5,631 bases of DNA, taken from assembly GCA_030630245.1 (NCBI GenBank), contig DAOVNL010000065.1, positions 1 to 5,631 on the forward strand, read 5' to 3'. Within the stretch, counting starts at the first letter, position 1; each line of letters begins with the position of its first letter. The position numbers and the translations under genes were made by a program. This document shows, piece by piece, positions 1-4,511 of the stretch. The notes beneath the pieces were generated by a model, which searched no databases, was not told the origin of the DNA, and was given only the letters and a program-made list of their open reading frames with translations. This DNA is from Candidatus Omnitrophota bacterium (GTDB lineage: Bacteria > Omnitrophota > Gorgyraeia > B26-G9).

Positions 1-91
1 CAGCAGGCGCGCCCATAGCAACAATCGGCAAATCCTGCGTTAAATGCTTGTATCCTGATATATGCTTTCCGCCGGAAAAGCTAACATTCAT
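1..91 (-). CDS. rnfC: RnfC-like electron transport complex subunit, N-terminal fragment
   Basis: Reading the minus strand from an ATG at 91, the frame stays open for 30 codons to the left edge, so only the N-terminus is present. The start reads MNVSFSGGKHISGYKHLT and then continues QDLPIVAMGAPA. The spacing F-x-G-G-x-H-x4-K-x2-T followed by an I at position 23 matches the N-terminus of RnfC as I remember it (F-x-G-G-x-H-P-x3-K-x2-T-x4-I). RnfC is the soluble, NADH-side Fe-S and flavin subunit of the Rnf ferredoxin:NAD+ oxidoreductase, which pumps Na+ or H+. The same frame has no other ATG back to a stop near 176, so this start is the only sensible one. A GGGCGGG stretch 5 nt upstream is a weak ribosome binding site. 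The defining RnfC features (NADH/FMN domain, 4Fe-4S cysteines) lie outside the window, so the name rests on a short motif only. Confidence 0.6.
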   Translation of the reverse strand, partial: MNVSFSGGKHISGYKHLTQDLPIVAMGAPA

Positions 92-200
92 ATTTACCCG
101 CCCATTATAATTGCCGGGGCTATATTGGCATGACCCCTGATTTACGATTTCTTGAATTTCAAATATTAGTTTATGTTATCACAACCCATAGAAATTGGAA

Positions 201-232
201 ACAAATTTTATTGACACAAATTTTATTGACAC
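201..232. repeat. Perfect 15-bp tandem duplication carrying -35 boxes
   Basis: The unit acaaattttattgac occurs at 201-215 and again at 216-230, followed by ac, so that a 17-nt string is repeated exactly with a 2-nt overlap. Each unit ends in TTGAC and is completed to TTGACA by the next base, giving two -35 hexamers (211-216 and 226-231) 15 bp apart. The downstream copy is well placed for the cheC promoter. It looks like a recent local duplication. Confidence 0.85.
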
Positions 233-254
233 TCTATTTCATTTATGTTATATT
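226..254 (+). promoter_or_regulatory. sigma70-type promoter for cheC
   Basis: A perfect -35 TTGACA (226-231) is followed after 17 bp by TATATT (249-254), which differs from TATAAT at one base. A TG one base upstream of it (246-247) forms an extended -10. Transcription would start near 261, leaving a leader of about 115 nt before the preferred cheC start. The upstream TTGACA (211-216) could serve a weaker alternative with TCTATT at 233-238 (16-bp spacer). Hexamers this close to consensus suggest housekeeping expression rather than a flagellar sigma28 promoter. Confidence 0.75.
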
Positions 255-274
255 TTAGAAATAAAGGAGTTATC

Positions 275-306
275 GCTTCTCAGGAAAAGGAGCTCGCGTT
301 AAGAGC
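275..306 (+). promoter_or_regulatory. Possible alternative hairpins in the cheC leader
   Basis: Two short stems share bases and exclude each other. GCTTCT (275-280) can pair with AGGAGC (288-293), with one G-U pair and a 7-nt loop. GCTC (292-295) can pair with GAGC (303-306) across a 7-nt loop. The first stem would cover an AAGGAG that resembles a ribosome binding site but has no start codon after it. A third small stem, TTCAG (342-346) with CTGAA (354-358), ends right at the real ribosome binding site. The stems are short and I recognise no known riboswitch class. Confidence 0.25.
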
Positions 307-356
307 ATTGTAGAGTAAATTCTTTATTTGCTTAAAGATGTTTCAGAGTATCACTG

Positions 357-366
357 AAGGAAGGGG
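357..366 (+). promoter_or_regulatory. Ribosome binding site deciding the cheC start
   Basis: AAGGAAGGGG lies 10 nt before the ATG at 377. The earlier in-frame ATG at 338 has no purine-rich site upstream, only an AAAG right next to it. This supports 377 as the true start. Confidence 0.6.
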
Positions 367-376
367 CTTGAATTTC

Positions 377-1009
377 ATGGATAATAAAGAAATAATTCTA
401 AATGAGAGTTGTATAGATATACTTAAAGAAGTAGGGCATATTTGTACGGGAAACGCTACTGTAGCTTTATCACAGGTACTCAACCAAAAAGTAGAATTGA
501 CAATTCCTGATTTAAAACTGATCGATTCCGACAAAGTATTAATCGAATTGAAAGACTCACAGGAAGTACTTGTTGGCGTAAGCATTCAGCTTTTAGGCCA
601 GCTCTCCGGAAATATCGTTCTTATGTTCCCTGAAAAAAGCGCATACAGCTTAATCGATGCTGTTTCCCAATACCGCACTGAATTAGGCAATGCGACTGAA
701 TACGGGGTTTCTTCCCTCAAAGAAATCGGTAATATCGTAATCTCCGCTTACCTCGCTACTCTCTCAAGCTTCACGCGTGAGATCATATTACACTCAACAC
801 CAAATTTGATCTGCGGTACGCTTGAGACAATATTTAACGTTGCCTTCAGCAATATAGCGCATCCGGTAAAAAAGCTAATCCTGATCGAAACATTTTTCTC
901 GATTAAAGATAAAGATATCAATGGAAGTTTCTTCATGATTTTTGAACCTGGGGCAGTTAAGCAATTGCTGGAGAGAGCAAAAGATATTAGCAAAGGCTTT
1001 CTGGAATAA
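377..1009 (+). CDS. cheC: CheC-family CheY-P phosphatase
   Basis: CheC proteins remove the phosphate from CheY-P and, in partnership with the deamidase CheD, tune chemotactic adaptation in the cytoplasm. From the ATG at 377 the product is 210 residues, the usual length of full CheC. The family active-site pattern D/S-x3-E-x2-N-x22-P is complete in the second half: S112, E116, N119, P142, within LKEIGNIVISA. The first-half copy has D14, E18 and P44 at the right spacing, but the Asn is His21 (KEVGHICTGNA), so site 1 is altered. The glycine-rich GHICTGNA and the following ALSQVLNQK are also typical. An ATG at 338 would add 13 residues (223 in all), but it lacks a ribosome binding site and goes beyond the family N-terminus. 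The gene stands alone: no cheD, cheA or cheY is visible, and its neighbours are an Rnf gene (divergent) and hcyBio (convergent). The related CheX and FliY differ in size or architecture. Confidence 0.88.
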   Translation: MDNKEIILNESCIDILKEVGHICTGNATVALSQVLNQKVELTIPDLKLIDSDKVLIELKDSQEVLVGVSIQLLGQLSGNIVLMFPEKSAYSLIDAVSQYRTELGNATEYGVSSLKEIGNIVISAYLATLSSFTREIILHSTPNLICGTLETIFNVAFSNIAHPVKKLILIETFFSIKDKDINGSFFMIFEPGAVKQLLERAKDISKGFLE

Positions 1010-1038
1010 TTTCAAAACACAAGTTTAAAACGCGGGTT

Positions 1039-2238
1039 CTATTTTGGCGTCCTGATCTTAAGCCCTTTAAAATTAACCCCTGAGCCAACTGTTGGAATAT
1101 TCTGCACAGGCTCACCCAAGCTGAATTTTCCCTCTTTAATTTTTAATTTTAAAATCTCGCATATTTGCAGCGCCTTATAATAACTGGACAGCGCTGACGT
1201 GGGAATATCCCTGCCATGGATTTTAATCATTCCTAATTTCAATTCCTTATAATTGGTTTGCCCTAAAGACTGCGCTTTAGCATCCGGATAATCTTTGCTG
1301 TAATCAACTATCTGAGTAAAAATCTCTTCATCTTTTACAGAAACAAACTTTGCCGCTTCTTCATCAATAATCGGGATTGGAACTCCTATACCAACTGCAA
1401 GGCTTACGCCATAGCCCCGAATGGAAGCTCCGCGCAGCCATTCTGACGACATTGATTTCAGATCACCGTTTACGGCGATAGTGCCTGCTGGAGTCACAGG
1501 AACTCCTCCCTTAGTCCTTTTAACATCAGTCGTATGCTGTGTGCCTCTTGAATAAATATAGCCTGTCCCCCCGCCAAGAAATATTCTTGTACCGATACCG
1601 ATAGTTCTAAAATACGGATCATTTAACAGCGGTGACAACTGCCCGGCACTGCAATAATTCGCGTTAGCAAGCTGCGGCCTTAATACCCCCATATAGGTGT
1701 ATAGGCACTTATCGGAAAGATTCACGGCAACATTATAATTCTGGTACGCGTTACGCGGATTAGTAAGCATTGCCTCGTTCATGTCCTTAAGGCTTATCAG
1801 AGTGCGTAATTCTTTTCTCGGATAGCAGTCAGTACCATAACCAACCGCTCTTAAGTCAACTTCCCTGCCCGCGACCAGCTCCTCAATTACATGGGCTCCC
1901 CCGTATTTAAATTCTCCGGGGCCGTACTCATTAGCAGGATCTTTAGCAGAGAGCTCCGATGCCCCTATAACCAAATCAACCGCGGCAAGTCCGCAATAGC
2001 ATGCTACATTATTTATACAGGCCTTTTGTATCTTGATTTTCGGTTTAGGATGTCCGATGTTAAATACCGCCATTGATGAGCACATAGGCCCAAAGGTACC
2101 CGTTGTAACAACATCGACGTATTCTGCCGATTCCTTTACGCCTTTTTCGGCAACAATATCCAGCATTTCCTTTTTAGTTACAACAACTGCCCGGCCTTTT
2201 TTGATTTTTTCATTGATTTGAGCGATTGTTTTTGCCAT
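1039..2238 (-). CDS. HcyBio-family (DUF39) homocysteine biosynthesis protein
   Basis: This 399-residue protein matches the HcyBio family (formerly DUF39; Methanosarcina MA1821 type). There, the protein works with a small NIL/4Fe-4S partner (MA1822 type) to make homocysteine from aspartate semialdehyde and sulfide, a route that needs no acyl-homoserine. Visible family traits are the N-terminal AQINEKIKKGRAVVVTK, the motif TTGTFGPMCSSMAVFNIGHP (residues 45-64) and a cysteine group at C53, C74, C80 and C82, with further cysteines at 138, 178 and 196. Glycine-rich segments LGGGTGYIYSRGTQH (221-235) and GVSLAVGIGVPIPI (277-290) follow. One of the conserved cysteines probably carries a persulfide; C53 is a candidate by position, which is inference. 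Some homologues carry C-terminal CBS domains; this one ends without them. The ATG at 2238 has GGAGG 6 nt upstream. The gene lies 33 nt after thi4, so it is probably co-transcribed with it. The ferredoxin-like partner is not in the window. Confidence 0.9.
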   Translation of the reverse strand: MAKTIAQINEKIKKGRAVVVTKKEMLDIVAEKGVKESAEYVDVVTTGTFGPMCSSMAVFNIGHPKPKIKIQKACINNVACYCGLAAVDLVIGASELSAKDPANEYGPGEFKYGGAHVIEELVAGREVDLRAVGYGTDCYPRKELRTLISLKDMNEAMLTNPRNAYQNYNVAVNLSDKCLYTYMGVLRPQLANANYCSAGQLSPLLNDPYFRTIGIGTRIFLGGGTGYIYSRGTQHTTDVKRTKGGVPVTPAGTIAVNGDLKSMSSEWLRGASIRGYGVSLAVGIGVPIPIIDEEAAKFVSVKDEEIFTQIVDYSKDYPDAKAQSLGQTNYKELKLGMIKIHGRDIPTSALSSYYKALQICEILKLKIKEGKFSLGEPVQNIPTVGSGVNFKGLKIRTPK

Positions 2239-2244
2239 TGGCGT

Positions 2245-2249
2245 CCTCC
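2245..2249 (-). promoter_or_regulatory. Strong ribosome binding site of the HcyBio gene
   Basis: The minus strand reads GGAGG followed by 6 nt and the ATG at 2238. It lies in the 33-nt gap after the thi4 stop codon. No promoter or terminator is seen in that gap, which supports co-transcription with thi4. Confidence 0.8.
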
Positions 2250-2271
2250 ATTCTGCGGCATGAATATCATT

Positions 2272-3066
2272 CTACTTATAAGACTTTTTTTTCAGTTTTT
2301 TTAAGATTATTTCAGCCGCGCGTTTACCGGAAAACAGCATACCCCCGAAAATAGCTCCCATACGCGGCATTCCTAAAACAGCATTTACTGCCATCCCGGA
2401 TAAAACAAGGCCTGGAAAAACCTCCTTGGTCAGGCGGACAAAATCCGCTTCGCCTTTTTCTGCCCACATGGATTTCTCTCCGATCACTTTTCCAGTTTTT
2501 GTCTTTAAACGGACCTCAGGGTTTTTCTTGAGCAGAATTTTTGTAACAAAAGCGTCATGGCCAGTGGCATCGACGACAAATTCCGACATTATCGCCAGGG
2601 GGTCTACATGCAAGCCCGTCATAAGCACCGATGACCAATTTATTACCGCCCCGCTCACTCTATCCTTTTCCCTGATCACTACGTCTTCCACAGAAACTGC
2701 CGGATAAATACGCAGTCCCGCGTCAATAGCGGCAACTCCCATTTTAGAAATGGCTTCAACCGAATCAGCAGTATAATACTTTTTATCATAAGCAGTTAAT
2801 TTAACTTTTATCTCATCTAATATTGACGCCGCTTCTTTTTGAATAACAACCCTGGGAAAAAGCATTCCGCCGCCGGACATTCCTCCCCCATAACTAAGCT
2901 TCCGTTCAAAAAGAACGACCTTCTTACCGGCCCGCGCAAGATACCTGGCACAAGTAAGGCCTGTAGGCCCTCCTCCGGCAATGACAACATCTACTTCTAT
3001 ATTATTTAACAATTCCTCAGTAGCTGTTTTTATAATCGCGCGTGTAATATCTGCTTCATAAATCAT
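2272..3066 (-). CDS. thi4: Thi4-family thiazole synthase, sulfide-dependent type
   Basis: This 264-residue protein belongs to the Thi4 family, which turns NAD+ and glycine plus sulfur into the ADP-thiazole precursor of thiamin. The N-terminal half carries a Rossmann dinucleotide fold: VDVVIAGGGPTGL (residues 25-37, GxGxxG at G31, G33, G36) and an acidic strand end at E54 (VVLFER). It is followed by the glycine-rich GGGMSGGGMLFPR (60-72). The decisive site is GLHVDP, with His153 where the yeast suicide enzyme has the sulfur-donating Cys. His at this place is known from archaeal and bacterial Thi4 enzymes that use free sulfide catalytically. The C-terminal GMAVNAVLGMPRMGAIFGGM (224-243) is also typical. 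The ATG at 3066 has AAAAGGGGA upstream with 5 nt spacing. It lies 19 nt after the small ORF and 33 nt before the HcyBio gene. The ribose-1,5-bisphosphate isomerase name sometimes given to this family is less likely. Confidence 0.92.
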   Translation of the reverse strand: MIYEADITRAIIKTATEELLNNIEVDVVIAGGGPTGLTCARYLARAGKKVVLFERKLSYGGGMSGGGMLFPRVVIQKEAASILDEIKVKLTAYDKKYYTADSVEAISKMGVAAIDAGLRIYPAVSVEDVVIREKDRVSGAVINWSSVLMTGLHVDPLAIMSEFVVDATGHDAFVTKILLKKNPEVRLKTKTGKVIGEKSMWAEKGEADFVRLTKEVFPGLVLSGMAVNAVLGMPRMGAIFGGMLFSGKRAAEIILKKLKKKSYK

Positions 3067-3085
3067 AAATTCCCCTTTTCATACT

Positions 3086-3226
3086 TCAGTAAATTTTCGG
3101 CATTTGCTCCTGAACCGGCATATCCGGGATCCGTTCATTTGCCGCGATTGTATTTAAATATACTTCTTTTTTAATTTTACCATGCAAATCAATTTTAACA
3201 GATTCCCTAAAAAAATCAACGGACAT
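3086..3226 (-). CDS. Small hypothetical protein, 46 residues
   Basis: The minus strand has an ATG at 3226 and runs 46 codons to a TGA at 3088-3086. I do not recognise the product. It begins MSVDFFRESVKIDLHGKIKK, is hydrophilic and rich in Lys and Glu in its first half, then turns proline- and methionine-rich (IPDMPVQEQMPKIY), and has no membrane segment or cysteine. In its favour: GGGGA sits 5 nt upstream of the ATG, the frame fills most of the 207-nt gap between mnhG and thi4, it is on the operon strand, and its stop lies 19 nt before thi4. Against it: the length is short enough to arise by chance, and no homologue can be checked here. If real, it could be a small partner of Thi4 or a leader peptide for thi4 translation; both are guesses. 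Confidence 0.45.
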   Translation of the reverse strand: MSVDFFRESVKIDLHGKIKKEVYLNTIAANERIPDMPVQEQMPKIY

Positions 3227-3231
3227 GTTTT

Positions 3232-3262
3232 CCCCGCCCCGTTCCCCGCCTCGCAGGCAGGG
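3232..3262 (-). promoter_or_regulatory. Hairpin and G-run tract between mnhG and the small ORF
   Basis: On the minus strand CCCTGCCT (3262-3255) can pair with AGGCGGGG (3251-3244) around a GCG loop, giving 8 pairs including one G-U. Overlapping its right arm is a tract with runs GG, GGGG, GGGG and GGGG (3250-3232). The last run is the ribosome binding site of the small ORF. The hairpin begins 11 nt after the mnhG stop. It is not followed by U residues on the minus strand, so it does not look like a rho-independent terminator for the operon. It could be an mRNA processing or stability element, or a dispersed palindromic repeat. Confidence 0.45.
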
Positions 3263-3273
3263 TTTTTGGTTGG

Positions 3274-3624
3274 TTAGGATTCGGCGTTTTTTAAGCGGGA
3301 TTTTTTATTATCCTCCGCGTAGCGGTCACACACCGCCTCATTAACGAGTTTCACGCCGCATTTATGAGCCCCCCTTCCCAGCACATGGACCGCGACAGGA
3401 CAGATGAGGATAAAAAAACCGATAACCAGAAGCACCTTAAAAGCGGCGCTTGTTCCCAGATGATGCAAAAATACCCCGAACATAATGCTGCAGGTACCAA
3501 GGGCAACACTCTTGGCTGATGCCTGCAGCCTGGTATAAACATCAGGCATCCGCAGCAGGCTAATCACCGCGTAAAAATCAAATATAAGCCCTATAACAAT
3601 AAAAAGATTCCCAAGCTCATTCAT
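3274..3624 (-). CDS. mnhG: Mrp/Mnh Na+/H+ antiporter subunit G
   Basis: This 116-residue membrane protein belongs to the MnhG/PhaG family, a small subunit of the multisubunit Mrp cation/proton antiporter. Three membrane segments can be seen at about residues 5-24, 38-56 and 62-84. The family signature follows the first segment: LLRMPDVYTRLQASAKSVALG (residues 23-43), matching the usual R-x-P-D-x-x-T-R-L-H-A-x4-T-L-G with Gln in place of His and Val-Ala in place of Thr. The tail after residue 87 is charged and Lys-rich and probably cytoplasmic. Its start is 14 nt after the mnhF stop, with AGGCGGG about 9 nt upstream as a modest ribosome binding site. It closes the D-E-F-G set, as in standard mrp operons. 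Confidence 0.9.
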   Translation of the reverse strand: MNELGNLFIVIGLIFDFYAVISLLRMPDVYTRLQASAKSVALGTCSIMFGVFLHHLGTSAAFKVLLVIGFFILICPVAVHVLGRGAHKCGVKLVNEAVCDRYAEDNKKSRLKNAES

Positions 3625-3638
3625 AAAATTAAACCCGC

Positions 3639-3992
3639 CTATTCTCCAAACCTCTTCCCCTCAAGAAATTTAGCCAGACTCAAAGTAACGATAAAAGACT
3701 GCAGTGTCCAGATAAACGCGATATCAATATACCAGTCACGCCGCGTAAAAATCGAGAGTATGCCGCAAAAACCGATAATAAGCATGCTGATGATCATAAG
3801 CGCGACAGCTCTATCAGCGCTGCTCGGCCCTAAAAAAATACGCGCAAGGCAGATCAAAGAGCAGCTAAGCAGAAAAAACAGCGCCCGGGGAAGAAACGTT
3901 TTATAACAGATAAGCATCAATGTAATAATGCAGATTAGCAAACAAACGCTCAATACCCAGTTAGCCTTTTTGATAAATTCTCTATTTTTCAT
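3639..3992 (-). CDS. mnhF: Mrp/Mnh Na+/H+ antiporter subunit F, with N-terminal extension
   Basis: This protein belongs to the MrpF/PhaF family. Its signature is RIFLGPSSADRAVAL (residues 51-65), equal to the family R-x3-G-P-x3-D-R-x-V/A-A-L. It is followed by a membrane helix, YIDIAF (88-93) and a last helix ending SLAKFLEGK. At 117 residues it is longer than the usual MrpF of roughly 90. The surplus is at the N-terminus, where a hydrophobic stretch (about 12-30) precedes the helix that normally leads into GPxxxDR, giving four predicted segments rather than three. The ATG at 3992 has AGGA close upstream (4 nt). The next in-frame ATG (Met26, at 3917) has no ribosome binding site and would cut into the first helix, so the long form is preferred. 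It starts 14 nt after the mnhE stop. Confidence 0.88.
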   Translation of the reverse strand: MKNREFIKKANWVLSVCLLICIITLMLICYKTFLPRALFFLLSCSLICLARIFLGPSSADRAVALMIISMLIIGFCGILSIFTRRDWYIDIAFIWTLQSFIVTLSLAKFLEGKRFGE

Positions 3993-4006
3993 ATAATCCT
4001 ATTTTA

Positions 4007-4501
4007 CTACTCAAATATCTTTTTTAAAATCTTCTCGAATTTACCGGCGATAAGCTCTGTTGCCGCTTTTATATTCTGGCTCTCAACATCAAGGCAATGC
4101 ACATAAATATATCCCTTATCCGCATCGATATCCACCGTGCTTGTCCCCGGAGAAAACGTTATTGAATTAGCCAGCAGGGACAGGCCGATCTCACTTTTCA
4201 TTTTTGTTTTTATTTTAAGAATTCCCGTGTTTAGGGGGAGATTTATCAAAGACACTCTATAAACAATATCAATATTAGCTCTTATTACCTCAACTACAAG
4301 CGCCAGAAGATAATACCCGAGCCATACATAGCGTTTTACATGCGCGGCAATATGCGGCCTGTGCACAAAAATATTCCCGATCACCATAGCCACGCTCATG
4401 CTGGCTATAACACCCGCCCAAAACCAGCAGCTGTCAACCGGCCAGTTCATACCAATCCAGATAAGCATACAAAAAATAAATAATACTATCTTGCTTTTCA
4501 T
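4007..4501 (-). CDS. mnhE: Mrp/Mnh Na+/H+ antiporter subunit E
   Basis: This 164-residue protein is a MrpE family member, about the usual length. Hydrophobic segments lie at about residues 5-20, 26-46 and 58-78. They are followed by a soluble cytoplasmic part carrying the family motifs VEVIRANIDIVYRV (70-83), NTGILKIKTKMKSEIGLSLL (91-110), ANSITFSPGTSTVDID (111-126) and YIYVHCLD (131-138). MrpE is needed for assembly or stability of the Mrp complex, though its chemical role is not clear. The ATG at 4501 has AGGAAG 4 nt upstream, overlapping the TAG stop of mnhD, so its translation is probably coupled to mnhD. Confidence 0.93.
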   Translation of the reverse strand: MKSKIVLFIFCMLIWIGMNWPVDSCWFWAGVIASMSVAMVIGNIFVHRPHIAAHVKRYVWLGYYLLALVVEVIRANIDIVYRVSLINLPLNTGILKIKTKMKSEIGLSLLANSITFSPGTSTVDIDADKGYIYVHCLDVESQNIKAATELIAGKFEKILKKIFE

Positions 4502-4505
4502 CTTA

Positions 4506-4511
4506 CTTCCT
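4506..4511 (-). promoter_or_regulatory. mnhE ribosome binding site overlapping the mnhD stop codon
   Basis: On the minus strand TAGGAAGTAAG precedes the mnhE ATG. The mnhD stop TAG shares its AG with the AGGAAG ribosome binding site, and the two genes are separated by only 8 nt. This is a typical arrangement for translational coupling of subunits made in fixed ratio. Confidence 0.7.

Noticed and set aside
104..109. Perfect TATAAT on the minus strand in front of the rnfC-like start
   Set aside because: No -35 hexamer lies 16-18 bp upstream, and a start from it would leave almost no leader and lose the ribosome binding site.
152..162. Inverted repeat TTGAATTTCAA as an operator between rnfC and cheC
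   Set aside because: Arms of 5 bp around one base are common by chance in AT-rich DNA, and there is no second copy.
328..357. Nine-codon leader peptide from a TTG at 328 in the cheC leader
   Set aside because: It has a rare start codon, no ribosome binding site and is very short.
255..376. c-di-GMP riboswitch in the cheC leader
   Set aside because: A plausible regulator for a motility gene, but the conserved GEMM core and paired-helix layout are not seen.
343..993. Minus-strand ORFs opposite cheC, and similar frames opposite the HcyBio gene, thi4 and mnhD
   Set aside because: They are overlapped by well-supported genes, have no recognisable domains and no convincing ribosome binding sites.
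3244..3267. Plus-strand rho-independent terminator (hairpin followed by TTTTT)
   Set aside because: On the plus strand the stem has a C-A mismatch and is followed by five T, but no plus-strand gene lies upstream. It could only stop antisense transcripts, so it is not called as a terminator.
3067..3273. TPP riboswitch before thi4
   Set aside because: Looked for because Thi4 serves thiamin synthesis. Neither the CUGAGA core nor the other conserved thi-box segment is present, and most of the gap is taken up by a small ORF.
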